From assembly GCA_900129675.1 (NCBI GenBank), contig FSRD01000001.1, forward strand, positions 361,501 to 425,500: a stretch of 64,000 nucleotides of DNA, in the 5' to 3' direction. Below, in pieces: positions 1-9,460 of the stretch; position 1 is the stretch's first letter, and each line of letters begins with the position of its first letter. Source of the DNA: Bradyrhizobium erythrophlei. Lineage in GTDB: Bacteria; Pseudomonadota; Alphaproteobacteria; Rhizobiales; Xanthobacteraceae. A model generated the notes under the pieces. The model did not search any database. It worked only from the letters and a program-made list of their open reading frames with translations, and had not been told where the DNA came from. The translations under genes and the position numbers were made by a program.

Positions 1-979
<979 letters not shown>

Positions 980-1161
980 CGCAAGCCCCTTCGTCGGGTG
1001 TTCGTGAGCTCCCGATAAGATCAGGAAGGGGCGATCTTTCCAAGCCTGGTGAAACGTGACCGTCGGGAGATGCGCGGGCTTTGGCGCGCCGGCGGCGAGG
1101 CGGTCACGATGCGCCGCCGGGATTTACGACGAATTCTGCGATCAACCCGGCCAGCCGTCAT

Positions 1162-1761
1162 TCACTCCGCATCGAACAATCTGATCCTGGGCATATCGAG
1201 CTTCACCGGCTCGGCCGCGAAAGTTTGCGCCGGCTCGGTTTGCTCGACGTCACGCTGCTCCTGCTCCTGCCGCTGCAGGTACCGGCGCTTCTCGCGCTTC
1301 TCGGCCCATTGCTGGCGGCGGTCGGCACGGCGCTTCTCTGCGCCCGCCCGCTTCATGTCGACGTCGCGGACCTTTGCGGATGAGTCTTCGGGTAAAGCGG
1401 CCTCTGCACGTGCTGGAGCTTGTGCGGCTGGCGCCACGGCCGGCTGCTGCGCCGCGGCCTTCGAAGTGTTCGCCGGTTCTGTCTGAGTTTGCTGTGGTTG
1501 GTTCTCTACGGGCGCCGCGACAACAATGGGATTCGTTGCCGCCGCCTGCGTCGCAGCGAGATACGACACCGGCTCCGAGGGCGCTGCGATCACAGGTATC
1601 GGCCGCGCCGACATGCGTTGCTCCAGCCTGCTCATCTCGGTGCCATTCCTGGACGGATGCGGGCTGACGATGTTGGCCATCAGCAGGCCGCCGCCGAGGC
1701 CCGCAACGATGGCCGCGATCACGGTTCCCGCTCCCGCGAAATAAGCTGTCGATATGCGCAT
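1162..1761 (-). CDS. Membrane-anchored Ala/Pro/Gln-rich protein of unknown function
   Basis: I do not recognise a named family. The start chosen is MRISTAYFAGAGTV, because the following ~25 residues form one hydrophobic segment (VIAAIVAGLGGGLLMANIV) suited to an uncleaved anchor or signal. The ORF can extend 8 codons upstream but that adds only basic residues. The middle is low-complexity Ala/Pro/Gln. Residues ~125-170 are strongly charged (Arg/Glu/Lys-rich) and probably helical. The C-terminus is LDMPRIRLFDAE. It sits on the same strand as the next exported protein, so both may be envelope proteins. The real reading frame is supported by the hydrophobic start and length; function is unknown. 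Confidence 0.6.
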   Translation of the reverse strand: MRISTAYFAGAGTVIAAIVAGLGGGLLMANIVSPHPSRNGTEMSRLEQRMSARPIPVIAAPSEPVSYLAATQAAATNPIVVAAPVENQPQQTQTEPANTSKAAAQQPAVAPAAQAPARAEAALPEDSSAKVRDVDMKRAGAEKRRADRRQQWAEKREKRRYLQRQEQEQRDVEQTEPAQTFAAEPVKLDMPRIRLFDAE

Positions 1762-1935
1762 GGTTCGGCTCCTTCGAGCGGGCAACGTCCGGGGCCGACC
1801 GATGTTCCGATGCGAAAGAGAGCGCGCGCTGGAACCCGGTGAACTGCTGTCATCGCGATGCCGATCCCGCGCGGGCGCGCGTCGATACGTTCGGATTCAG
1901 CTTTCAGGAAACAGCGGCGTGGCGGCTTCAGCCGC

Positions 1936-2673
1936 TCAAATCATCGCGGCGACTTTTTCCAGCCCGATGATGCGGGCGAGCGAGCGCACTTCGCTCTTCT
2001 GGTCTTCGCGGAGCTGGAACAGCAGCGGCATTGCCGCCGATTTCAATTGCTGGACTTCTTCGGAGTCGGGATCGATCGGCACGCCGGTGGCGCCCGGGTC
2101 GACCTGCCGCTTGGCGTGGATCTTGCGGGCGACGGCGCGCAACGCGCTCTCCACCGGCGGCCAATAGGATTCCTGCGCCGAGGACAATTTCAGGCGTTCC
2201 TTGATGCCGGCGATCTGCACGTCGCTCAATAGCGCGTAGGTCTTTTGCGGCTGCGGCTTGCTGGCGGCCTTCGGCTTCGGCGCCGCGGCCGGGTCGGCCA
2301 GCTTCGGCATGACGTTGTCGGCGGGCGCGCTGGAGGCATAGGCCTGGCCCAGCGGCTCGGTCAGCAGCACAGATTGAGGTTGGGCTTGGGCTTGAGGTTG
2401 GGTCTGGGCTTGCGGCTCGGCTTGAGCCTGAACCTGTGCCTGAATTTGGGTTTGCGGCGGTTCGAACGACGCCAGCGCCAAAGCGGCGATGGCAAGCCGG
2501 TCCTTCTTAGCTTCCTTGTTCGAAACAAGGGGCTTGTCGATCACCGCGGAAGCCACCTCGTATCGCGCCGCCGATACGCTGTCGCGGCCGAGAATACTGG
2601 TGGCGGCGGCGCCGACCAGGAGGAAACAGGTCAGCGCGACGAGGGTAATGGCTCTGGTCAAAAAGGTCTCCAT
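1936..2673 (-). CDS. Exported protein with Gln/Ala repeat linker and LTXXQ-like C-terminal domain
   Basis: A protein of 245 residues. METFLTRAITLVALTCFLLVGAAA is a signal peptide or anchor. Residues ~78-105 form a low-complexity stretch of alternating Gln-Ala/Gln-Pro/Gln-Thr dipeptides. The C-terminal ~100 residues contain LSDVQIAGIKERLKLSSAQ followed by YWPPVESALRAVARK. This resembles the LTXXQ-type periplasmic helical domain (Spy/CpxP-like) often found in Bradyrhizobium exported proteins. Periplasmic stress or metal-related roles are known for some relatives, but nothing here fixes the role. It lies 174 bp upstream of the preceding exported-protein gene on the same strand. Confidence 0.65.
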   Translation of the reverse strand: METFLTRAITLVALTCFLLVGAAATSILGRDSVSAARYEVASAVIDKPLVSNKEAKKDRLAIAALALASFEPPQTQIQAQVQAQAEPQAQTQPQAQAQPQSVLLTEPLGQAYASSAPADNVMPKLADPAAAPKPKAASKPQPQKTYALLSDVQIAGIKERLKLSSAQESYWPPVESALRAVARKIHAKRQVDPGATGVPIDPDSEEVQQLKSAAMPLLFQLREDQKSEVRSLARIIGLEKVAAMI

Positions 2674-2727
2674 TCGCGTCGACCGCCTCGGCCTACCCTC
2701 GAAAACTGGATGCCAATTAAGGCTTTA

Positions 2728-2755
2728 CCATGCCGCTGAAGGGGTCACGGCATGG
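2728..2755. terminator. Hairpin between convergently spaced reverse genes
   Basis: CCATGCCG and CGGCATGG form a perfect 8-bp stem around a 12-nt loop, between the end of the small reverse gene at 2792 and the next reverse gene. No T-run follows on either strand, so it may be a Rho-independent-like pause or simply a structure. Confidence 0.3.
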
Positions 2756-2791
2756 GGAAAGAGCTGAAAATCGTGCTGAAGCAACCGGAAA

Positions 2792-3037
2792 TCAGGCCGC
2801 CGCGGCCAGATCATAGGCATCCTGGATATCCGCGACGATTTCGTGCGCTTCCCATACCGCGCCCGGCGCGACCGAGCGCAGGCTGACAGTCCAGTTGGTC
2901 CTGCGCGTGCGGGGCGTGCTGACGATGTCGAATTCGACGCTGCGGCACATCGGATGCCGCTGCAGGGCGTAGAACACCCGGGTCTTGAGTTCATCGATTG
3001 TCGCCGGGGTTTTTGCAAAAAGCGCCTCGAAATCCAT
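2792..3037 (-). CDS. Small conserved-looking protein of unknown function (81 aa)
   Basis: Not recognised. The start MDFEALFAKTPATIDELK is preferred over an upstream Met, because the extra N-terminus is an Arg-rich out-of-context stretch and AAGGGGATGCGAG lies just ahead of this ATG. The protein looks soluble and compact: an N-terminal helix, then two likely beta strands (SVEFDIVSTPR, NWTVSLRSV) and a C-terminal helix (WEAHEIVADIQDAYDL). No catalytic motif is visible. It stands alone between an exported-protein gene and a divergent membrane-protein gene. Confidence 0.55.
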   Translation of the reverse strand: MDFEALFAKTPATIDELKTRVFYALQRHPMCRSVEFDIVSTPRTRRTNWTVSLRSVAPGAVWEAHEIVADIQDAYDLAAAA

Positions 3038-3179
3038 CTCGCATCCCCTTCTCTGTCGGGCGGTCCGGCGGTGGCGGCGGACCATCCTCCGGGACTATTG
3101 TTGGGGCTGCCGTAGTTAACGGCGCGTTAAGGCCGCGCAGCCTCGATAAGGCGCGAACCGCGCCGCGGAACGGTTTTGG

Positions 3180-3836
3180 ATGGCGGGATCTACACATCAG
3201 AGCACGACGGTCGCGGCGGCAACGCCGTCGGTCCGCACCGCCGTGCTGGCGGCCACCACCGTCTCGATCGTCACGCTGTTGATTGCGACCTTCGAATTGA
3301 CGATGGCGGACTGGCCTTCGAGCTTTGTCTTGCTCGGCATCCTGCCGCTGGTCGCCTTGATGTTTTTCGGCTGCGGCCTGTGGTCGGCGACATTGCTGAT
3401 CCGGGTCCGCCGCGGCGGTGTGAAGTTCGCGGCACCGTTTTTCATTTGCGCGCTGACGCTTGCGATCCTCGCCTGGGCGCCGCTGCAGCAGATCGCGTTA
3501 CAGCGAAATTTCGACTGGCACCGCGCTGAGCGCGAACGGATCGTGGCGCGGGTCGAGGCCGGCGATCTCAAGCCCAATGTCGATAGCAACGAAAACCTGA
3601 TCGCGCTCGGCGACGACGCGCCGAATGTTTCCGCAGGCGGTAACGACATCGTCGTCGACCAGACCGACCGGGGCACCTATGTGCTGTTCCTGACCTCGCG
3701 CGGCCTGAAGCACACTTTCACCGGCTTCCTGCACGTGCCGTCCGGCGGCGATCCGAAAAAATTCTTCGAGTTCGACGACAAGCCGCCGGCCCGGCTCGTC
3801 CGCTACGGCAAGGATTGGTATTTCGTGGCGAACTAG
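3180..3836 (+). CDS. Membrane protein of unknown function, three N-terminal TM segments
   Basis: A protein of 218 residues. Hydrophobic segments lie at about residues 22-40, 47-70 and 84-102. They are followed by a soluble C-terminal part of ~115 residues with an Asp/Glu-rich face and the ending RLVRYGKDWYFVAN. No known catalytic motif is seen. The soluble part is predicted to lie outside the membrane plane, but its side cannot be assigned confidently. It is transcribed away from the small gene at 2792-3037. A palindromic repeat follows it directly. Confidence 0.65.
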   Translation: MAGSTHQSTTVAAATPSVRTAVLAATTVSIVTLLIATFELTMADWPSSFVLLGILPLVALMFFGCGLWSATLLIRVRRGGVKFAAPFFICALTLAILAWAPLQQIALQRNFDWHRAERERIVARVEAGDLKPNVDSNENLIALGDDAPNVSAGGNDIVVDQTDRGTYVLFLTSRGLKHTFTGFLHVPSGGDPKKFFEFDDKPPARLVRYGKDWYFVAN

Positions 3837-3861
3837 CGCAACTTATACCAGCTTGTTCAGT

Positions 3862-3967
3862 CGTCGTCGCCCGGCTTGACCGGGCGATCCAGTACTCCGT
3901 GTCGCGCACGGTAGTCACGACTGACGCCGCGGCCTACTGGATGCCCCGCTTGAAGCGGGGCATGACG
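3862..3967. repeat. Palindromic intergenic repeat (gcccggcttgaccgggc type)
   Basis: The left arm GCCCGGCTTGACCGGGC followed by ATCCAGTA is mirrored by TACTGGATGCCCCGCTTGAAGCGGGGCATGACG on the right. The two ends are each small hairpins and the whole is a larger inverted repeat. It fills the space between convergent genes. Related sequence occurs at 25.5 kb and 29.4 kb. Confidence 0.75.
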
Positions 3968-3992
3968 GTGAAAGTCGAAATCGAACGCTTCT

Positions 3993-4973
3993 CTAGCCAA
4001 GTTTTACGCGCGCGCTAGCGGCTTGATATTCTGCAACCGTCCGCGCCACGAGTTCATCGACCGACAGCACCTCGGTCACACCCGAGGTCGCATGGCCGGC
4101 GCTCCAGATGTCGCGCCAGCGTTTCGGGCGGTTTTCGCGGGCGCCGATGTCGATGTCCTTGCCGATATCGATCGCGCCGCGCTGCGGCAGATCGTCGGGG
4201 TCGAGGCCCGCCGCCTCGATCGACGGCCGCAGCATGTTGGTCTGCAATCCCGTGAACGCGGTGGTCAGCAGAATATCGTCGGCGCTGCTTTCGACCAGCA
4301 TCGCCTTGTATCTGATATCCGCCATGCTTTCGCGCGTGGCGATGAATTTGGTGCCCATGTAGGCGAGATCGCAGCCGAGCGCCTGCGCCGCACGGAGCGC
4401 GTGGCCGTCGCCGATGCCGCCCGCGAGCACCACCGGCCCGTCGAAGAACGCCCGCACCGCGCGCACGAACACGAACGGGTTGAGCCAGCCGGTCTGGCCG
4501 CCCGCGCCCGCCGTCAAGAGCACCAGCCCGTCGGCGCCGGCGGCCACGGCGCGCTCGGCGTGGCGGATGCTGGCGACATCGGCGAAAACCACCGCGCCGG
4601 CATCGTGCAGCGGCGCCAGCACCGGCGCCGGCGATCCGACCGAGGTGATGACGATCTCCGGCCGGTGCCGCAGCAACACCGCTAGATCCTGCGCGAGCCG
4701 CGCGTTGGAGCGATGCACGATCAGGTTTGCGCAAACCGGCGCCGCGGGCGTGCCGCTTGCATCCGAATGCTGGCGCAGCCGCTGGTCTATCTCGCCGAGC
4801 CAGCCATCGAGCTCCTCGGGGCTGCGGCAATTCACCGTCGGGAATGAACCGATCACGCCGTTGCGGCAGGCGGCCGCCACCAGCTCGACCCCGGAGACGA
4901 GGAACATCGGTGCAGCGATCAACGGCAGGCTGAGCCGGTCGCGGAAGCGCGAAAGGGGATCGGCGGTTGGCAA
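3993..4973 (-). CDS. Nitronate monooxygenase family protein (NMO/2-nitropropane dioxygenase type)
   Basis: An FMN-binding TIM-barrel enzyme of the 2-nitropropane dioxygenase/NMO family, which oxidises alkyl nitronates. The domain begins FRDRLSLPLIAAPMF and continues with GVIGSFPTVN. FMN-phosphate-loop-like glycines follow in LLTAGAGGQTG and VVLAGGIGDGHALRAAQALG, then YMGTKFIATRES. The open frame runs upstream to 5108, but that would overlap the divergent ligase start. TTG at 4973, preceded by GGGAAGAAG, gives a family-length protein of 326 residues and is preferred. It is a paralogue of the gene at 9460-10428. In vivo substrate is unknown; some family members are enoyl reductases. Confidence 0.85.
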   Translation of the reverse strand: MPTADPLSRFRDRLSLPLIAAPMFLVSGVELVAAACRNGVIGSFPTVNCRSPEELDGWLGEIDQRLRQHSDASGTPAAPVCANLIVHRSNARLAQDLAVLLRHRPEIVITSVGSPAPVLAPLHDAGAVVFADVASIRHAERAVAAGADGLVLLTAGAGGQTGWLNPFVFVRAVRAFFDGPVVLAGGIGDGHALRAAQALGCDLAYMGTKFIATRESMADIRYKAMLVESSADDILLTTAFTGLQTNMLRPSIEAAGLDPDDLPQRGAIDIGKDIDIGARENRPKRWRDIWSAGHATSGVTEVLSVDELVARTVAEYQAASARVKLG

Positions 4974-5080
4974 AGGGCTTCTTCCCGGCTTGAGCAGCGG
5001 CTTTTGTGTGCTAGCGTTGCGGTCAACTTTGGCACGATCAAACGCCGAAGACAAAGCGACACAAGCGGGAGGACGAGAGA

Positions 5081-6643
5081 ATGAGCAATCCGCTCTATGC
5101 GTTTCCATCGACCTGCGAACAGACGTTGCGGGCGCTGGCGCGCTACCCGCAGCGCACCGCGTTCAGCTGGCCGGGCGGATCGATCAGCTATCAGGGCGCG
5201 ACCGACCTGATCGGGCGGATCCAGAAAATGTTCATGCAACTCGGCTTTGCGCCCGGCACGTGCGTCGCGTTTTTGACCGCCAACCGCGCCGACACCTGGT
5301 GCGCGGGCGTCGCCGCGCAATTATCGCAGCTTGCGATCACCTGGCTGCATCCCCTGGGATCGCTCGACGATCAACTGTTCCAGATCGAGGATTCCGAGGC
5401 GCAGATGCTGGTGATCGACGGCGTCACGTTCCGCGATCGCGGCGGCGATCTCGCCGCCAAGGCGCTCGGCGTGAAAACCGTCTTTACGCTCGGCCCCGCC
5501 AATTACGGCGTCGACCTGTTGCAGGCGATCGAGACCGCCGGCCACGCGAGCCCGCGCTGTTTCGCCGGCCCCGACGATATCGCGACGCTGAATTATACCG
5601 GCGGCACGACCGGCAAATCCAAGGGCGCGCTGCGTTACCACCGCGAATATGGCGGCTTTGCCAGTGCGATCCTGGCCGACTTCGAAATTCCGGAGACACC
5701 GCGCTATCTCACGGTGGCGCCGATCAGCCATGTCGCCGGCACCAAGGTGCTGCCGACGCTGATGCGCGGCGGCACCGTGCATATGCTCAAGGGGTTCGAT
5801 CCCGAGGCGGTGTTCAAGACCATCGCGCGCGAACGCATCAACTTCACGCTGTTCGTGCCGACCATGATCTATGTGATGCTGGATCACCCTGCGCTGGACA
5901 AGACCGATCTGTCCTCGCTGGAATTGCTGCTTTATGGGGCGTCGGCGATGTCGCCGAGCCGGCTGGTCGAGGGCATCGAGCGGTTCGGGCCGGTGTTCTC
6001 GCAACTCTACGGCCAGACCGAATGCTATCCGGTCTCGGTGCTGCGCAAGGCCGACCACGATCCCAAGACGCCGGAACTGTTCCTGTCCTGCGGATTCCCG
6101 ATCGCCGCCTGCCAGGTCAAGATTCTGGACAATGACGACCAGGAGGTCGCGACCGGCGAGGCCGGCGAGATCTGCGTGCGCGCCTCACACGCGATGGCGG
6201 AATACTGGAAACGGCCCGAGCAGACCGCGGAGACGCTGAAGAGCGGCTGGCTGCATACCGGCGACATCGCTCGCGCCGACGAGCGCGGCTACATGTTTAT
6301 CCTCGACCGCAAGAAGGACATGATCGTCTCCGGCGGCTTCAACATTTTTCCACGCGAAATCGAGGATGTGTTGTCGCAGCACGCCGACGTCGCCATGGTC
6401 GCCGTCGTTGGCGTGCCCGACGACAAATGGGGCGAGGCCGTTACCGCCGTGATCGTCGCGCGCGACGGCACGAGGCCGAACGCGGACGAACTGATCAACC
6501 TCGTCAAAGCGAAGAAGGGTTCGGCGCACGCGCCAAAGCACATCAAGTTCGTCAAGGAGCTGCCGATGACCGGCGTCGGCAAGGTCGACAAGAAGGTGCT
6601 GAAGGCAGGCTTCTGGGTCGGCCGCGAGCGGATGGTGGGGTAG
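5081..6643 (+). CDS. AMP-dependent acyl-CoA synthetase/ligase
   Basis: An ANL-superfamily adenylating enzyme of 520 residues that activates a carboxylic acid to acyl-AMP and then acyl-CoA. The P-loop motif LNYTGGTTGKSKGA, the A5-type LYGQTECYP, the ATP-ribose-binding GWLHTGDIARADERGY and the hinge/A8 DRKKDMIVSGGFNIFPREIE are all present. The catalytic lysine region is PMTGVGKVDKK. The start ATG is preceded by GGGAGGACGAGAG. It diverges from the NMO gene with about 107 bp between the chosen starts. Chain-length preference cannot be read from the sequence. It differs clearly from the fadD-like paralogue at 17.8 kb. Confidence 0.88.
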   Translation: MSNPLYAFPSTCEQTLRALARYPQRTAFSWPGGSISYQGATDLIGRIQKMFMQLGFAPGTCVAFLTANRADTWCAGVAAQLSQLAITWLHPLGSLDDQLFQIEDSEAQMLVIDGVTFRDRGGDLAAKALGVKTVFTLGPANYGVDLLQAIETAGHASPRCFAGPDDIATLNYTGGTTGKSKGALRYHREYGGFASAILADFEIPETPRYLTVAPISHVAGTKVLPTLMRGGTVHMLKGFDPEAVFKTIARERINFTLFVPTMIYVMLDHPALDKTDLSSLELLLYGASAMSPSRLVEGIERFGPVFSQLYGQTECYPVSVLRKADHDPKTPELFLSCGFPIAACQVKILDNDDQEVATGEAGEICVRASHAMAEYWKRPEQTAETLKSGWLHTGDIARADERGYMFILDRKKDMIVSGGFNIFPREIEDVLSQHADVAMVAVVGVPDDKWGEAVTAVIVARDGTRPNADELINLVKAKKGSAHAPKHIKFVKELPMTGVGKVDKKVLKAGFWVGRERMVG

Positions 6644-6644
6644 C

Positions 6645-6790
6645 GCTCGCGTGTCCCGGACGCGGTGCAGCGCCTCTTAGCGCTGCTCCGCAGAGCCGGG
6701 ACCCACAGTGCCGCTTGCTGGGTCCCGGATCAGCAGCGCACCACGCCGCAAGAGCGGCGCGCTGCGCAGCATCCGGGACACGAGCGTGTC
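6645..6790. repeat. Dispersed mosaic repeat rich in cccgg motifs
   Basis: The element begins GTGTCCCGGACGCGGTGCAG and ends CATCCGGGACACGAGCG, so the ends are inverted copies. It includes internal GCCGGGACCCAC and TGGGTCCCGGATC arms. An inverted partial copy lies at 9310-9460 and a diverged relative at 32144-32312. It abuts the truncated gene at 6793-6858. Confidence 0.75.
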
Positions 6791-6792
6791 GC

Positions 6793-6858
6793 TCACCCCC
6801 GCAATTGATCGACCGGCTCATCCAGCGACATCGAATTGTAGACAACCAGCTTTGGCAT
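6793..6858 (-). pseudogene. N-terminal remnant of a dihydrofolate reductase-like (RibD C-terminal family) gene
   Basis: A 21-codon reading frame MPKLVVYNSMSLDEPVDQL, with a good ribosome site AAGGAG just upstream, then a stop. The first 13 residues match the typical beginning of bacterial dihydrofolate reductase family proteins (x-x-L-x-x-x-N-x-S-L-D-G), which are usually ~190 residues. Genes of this family frequently follow ArsR-SRPBCC regulators. The rest has been lost exactly where the dispersed repeat begins, so a deletion or repeat-mediated rearrangement is likely. The family assignment is an inference from a short stretch. Confidence 0.45.
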
Positions 6859-6909
6859 TGATGGCTCCTTCCGGGGTTTGGTGATCGATCGCCCACAAAA
6901 ATTTTGCGA

Positions 6910-7689
6910 TCACCGCACTTCGGGCAAATGCTCGTTCCGGCTTTCCACCCAGCGCAGCGATCCTGGCGTCGTCAGCATTTCGCCGGACTCCAGCAGCGTC
7001 TTGATTCCGGAAAGAATCATCGGCCAGCCGCCATAGAGCTGGTTGTTGGCGCCTTCGCGCAATTGATCGTGGGTGACGGTGAGCCGGCAGGAATCGCCGA
7101 TCGGCTCGATCTCCCAGGTCACCCGCGACGTTCCCTCGCCTTTGACGTCCTCGCCCCAGACCGCCCGAAAACTCTGCACCAGCCGGCGCGGCGGATCGAT
7201 CTCGAGATTCTCGCCCTCGAAGATCAAATGGCCGTGGCCACGCCCTTCGTAGCGCGAGCCCGGCGCCCAATCCGACGTGACGACGGCGCCAAAAGTGTAT
7301 TTGCTCCGCATCTCGGTGTCGGTGATGGCCTGCCAGAGCCGTTCGGGCGTGGTCTTGATGTAGATTTCGAAAACCTTCTCCATCGTCTTCTCCAATGTGC
7401 GCTTCAGGTCGCTTAAATCCGCGACCCAGGGTTCGGCGTATTTGCTGACCCAGCGGTCGTGGACCAGCCGGATCGGCACGGGGTTCAGGAAGTGCAATTT
7501 CTCGCGCCCGCGCCGCTTGCTCACAACGAGACCGGCCTCCTCGAGCAACTTCAGGTGCTTCATCACACCGAAGCGGGTCATTGGCAGCCGCGCCTCGAGT
7601 TCACTCAGCGTCTGGCCATCCCGCTTGAACAATTCGTCGAGCAGGCTGCGACGCGTCGGGTCCGCAAGAGCTCTGAACACAGCATCCAT
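6910..7689 (-). CDS. ArsR-type HTH regulator fused to an SRPBCC (AHSA1) domain
   Basis: A protein of 259 residues with two domains. Residues ~1-95 are an ArsR-like winged helix (VFRALADPTRRSLLDEL, then TRFGVMKHLKLLEEAGLVV as recognition helix and wing). Residues ~115-259 form an SRPBCC/AHSA1 lipid- or hydrophobe-binding fold (FEIYIKTTPERLWQAITD, then VTWEIEPIGDSCRLTVTHD). No metal-binding Cys cluster of classical ArsR is seen, so the ligand is probably organic. The start MDAVFRALADPTRR is chosen because the upstream extension would cover the operator palindrome at 7704-7719. This suggests autoregulation. The gene formerly downstream survives only as a remnant at 6793-6858. Confidence 0.88.
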   Translation of the reverse strand: MDAVFRALADPTRRSLLDELFKRDGQTLSELEARLPMTRFGVMKHLKLLEEAGLVVSKRRGREKLHFLNPVPIRLVHDRWVSKYAEPWVADLSDLKRTLEKTMEKVFEIYIKTTPERLWQAITDTEMRSKYTFGAVVTSDWAPGSRYEGRGHGHLIFEGENLEIDPPRRLVQSFRAVWGEDVKGEGTSRVTWEIEPIGDSCRLTVTHDQLREGANNQLYGGWPMILSGIKTLLESGEMLTTPGSLRWVESRNEHLPEVR

Positions 7690-7703
7690 GGGGCGAAGAA
7701 TAG

Positions 7704-7719
7704 GTGACCATTTGGTCAC
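7704..7719. promoter_or_regulatory. Palindromic operator upstream of the ArsR-SRPBCC gene
   Basis: GTGACCA-TT-TGGTCAC is a perfect 7-bp inverted repeat with a 2-bp centre, placed 15 bp upstream of the reverse-strand start codon at 7689. The position and symmetry fit binding of a dimeric winged-helix repressor to its own promoter. Confidence 0.6.
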
Positions 7720-7828
7720 ATGTCAAGCCCGATGCGTCGGCCCAGCCCTTGCCGCCGACGGCAGGACACCTCGCCAGTTTATGTTACAGAAAGTCCCGCC
7801 TGGCAGCGCATCGCGTGACTTCGATGCG

Positions 7829-8602
7829 TTACCGCTTCTCGATCACGAGGCTCTGGACCGCACGGCCGAAATAGCCGTGCTGGTCGGCAAGCCGCGACAT
7901 CGCCAGCCCCGCGCCGTCGGGGCCGATCCAGCATTCGCCATCGAGCAGTATCCACTCGCCGACCGGCTGCCGCGCAAAATTGACGCTGAGGTCGGCGTTG
8001 ATGAAGGTCCATTGCCGGAAATCCAGCGCGGACGAAGTGCCGTTGGAAAAGTCGGCCGCGACCACGGCGCGCATCGCCTGCGAGATCGGCGATCCCGCGA
8101 TCAGCGGCTGGTCGATCCGAAACCAGATCGCGGCGGGGCCGACCATGCCGAAGCGGCCATGGGCGGCGCGCATCGAAATGCACTTCGTGAACGGACTGCC
8201 GGCATTGTCGGCAGGTTCGACCATCGATTGATCGGGCCCCGGCAGTTCGAGCGGCAAATCCGCGATCTCCGGCGGCAACGCCAGCGACTGCGTCTTGATC
8301 TTCAGCACGGTCGCGCCAACCACGACAACGCCATCGGCGAGCAGTTTGATCGCGCAAAGCTGGATCTTGCGGCCCTCGCGCAAGATTTCGCGCTCGATCG
8401 TCAACGGCGCCACCGGCACGGGGCGCATCAGATCGATGGTGACGCGTGCAATCTGCATCGGCACCGGCGACGGTATCGCCTCGGCCGCCCACACCACCAG
8501 CGCCGCCGGCGCCGAACCGTGCTGCATGCGCGGATCCCAGGGGCCAGCCGCGTCGGGGCTGGTGACGACGCGATCGCCGTCGACGTGAAAGATCGGATCC
8601 AT
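7829..8602 (-). CDS. Thioesterase family protein (TesB-like double hot-dog)
   Basis: A protein of 257 residues resembling acyl-CoA thioesterase II-like double hot-dog proteins. The N-terminal half contains WDPRMQHGSAPAALVVWAAE, corresponding to the substrate-entry helix, and RVTIDLMRPVPVAPLTIERE. The C-terminal half contains FRQWTFINADLSVNFARQPV and EWILLDGECWIGPDGAGLA, the usual second hot-dog strands, with a likely catalytic Asp in INADLSV. The start MDPIFHVDGDRVV is 10 bp after the stop of upp, so the two are probably cotranscribed with upp first. The acyl substrate is not identifiable. Confidence 0.8.
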   Translation of the reverse strand: MDPIFHVDGDRVVTSPDAAGPWDPRMQHGSAPAALVVWAAEAIPSPVPMQIARVTIDLMRPVPVAPLTIEREILREGRKIQLCAIKLLADGVVVVGATVLKIKTQSLALPPEIADLPLELPGPDQSMVEPADNAGSPFTKCISMRAAHGRFGMVGPAAIWFRIDQPLIAGSPISQAMRAVVAADFSNGTSSALDFRQWTFINADLSVNFARQPVGEWILLDGECWIGPDGAGLAMSRLADQHGYFGRAVQSLVIEKR

Positions 8603-8612
8603 CAAGCGGGCA

Positions 8613-9248
8613 TCACTTGGTGCCGAACATCCGGTCACCCGCGTCGCCGAGACCCGGCAGGATGTAGCCGTGGTCGTTCAGCTTTTCGTCGACGGCCGCG
8701 GTCCAGACCGGGATGTCCGGATGCTCCCGCTGGAAATGCGCAATCCCTTCGGGCGCGGCCAGCAGGCAGACGAACCTGATGTCACGGGCGCCCCGCGATT
8801 TCAGCAGGGCTGCGGCCGCGCACGCGGAATTGCCGGTCGCAAGCATCGGATCCATCAGGATCGCCATGCGATCCGACAGATCCTGCGGCGCCTTGAAATA
8901 ATACTCGACCGCCTGCAGGGTCTTGGGATCGCGATAGAGCCCGATATGCGCCACACGCGCCGACGGGACCATGGCCAGCATGCCATCCAGAAATCCGACG
9001 CCGGCGCGCAGGATCGGCGCCAGCGTCAATTTCTTGCCGGCGATCATCGGCGCCTTCATCGGCATCAGCGGCGTCTCGATATCCACCATCTCGAGCGGCA
9101 GATCGCGCGTGACTTCATAACAAAGCAGCATCCCGATCTCGTTCGTGAGTTCGCGAAAGCTCTTGATCGAACGGTCACGCTCCCGCATCAGCGTGAGCTT
9201 GTGCTGGATCAGGGGATGGTTGACGACGTTGAGCTTGCTGGCTGCCAT
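8613..9248 (-). CDS. upp: Uracil phosphoribosyltransferase
   Basis: A protein of 211 residues, the normal length. It converts uracil and PRPP to UMP in pyrimidine salvage. The PRPP-binding loop [11 protein letters not shown], the N-terminal [17 protein letters not shown], the family segment [17 protein letters not shown] and the C-terminal uracil-binding [20 protein letters not shown] are all typical. The gene is the first of a probable two-gene operon with the thioesterase gene. A dispersed repeat occupies its upstream side. Confidence 0.95.
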   Translation of the reverse strand: MAASKLNVVNHPLIQHKLTLMRERDRSIKSFRELTNEIGMLLCYEVTRDLPLEMVDIETPLMPMKAPMIAGKKLTLAPILRAGVGFLDGMLAMVPSARVAHIGLYRDPKTLQAVEYYFKAPQDLSDRMAILMDPMLATGNSACAAAALLKSRGARDIRFVCLLAAPEGIAHFQREHPDIPVWTAAVDEKLNDHGYILPGLGDAGDRMFGTK

Positions 9249-9309
9249 GCCGGTCTTTGTGGCACAGGGGTCGCGTGCGCATCAAGTGGCACCAGGTCTC
9301 TACTGGCGT

Positions 9310-9460
9310 TGGTGCGCAGCGCGCAAGCGGTGCGCTGCTGATCCGGGATCCATCATGTTTGCGGAGCTGTGGGTCCCGGCTCTGCGGAGCAGCCATAGCG
9401 CGTCGAAGACGCGCGTAAACGCGCTTATGCACGCTGCACCGCGTCCGGGACACGATACGT
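9310..9460. repeat. Dispersed mosaic repeat, inverted partial copy of the element at 6.6 kb
   Basis: GGGTCCCGGCTCTGCGGAGC and GCTGCACCGCGTCCGGGACA are reverse complements, or close to it, of segments of the 6645-6790 element. It fills the gap between upp and the second NMO gene and ends at the NMO stop codon region. Confidence 0.7.

Noticed and set aside
2390..2460. Short repeats GGTTGGGCTTGGGCTTGAGG considered as regulatory repeats
   Set aside because: They encode the Gln-Ala/Gln-Pro dipeptide linker of the exported protein on the reverse strand.
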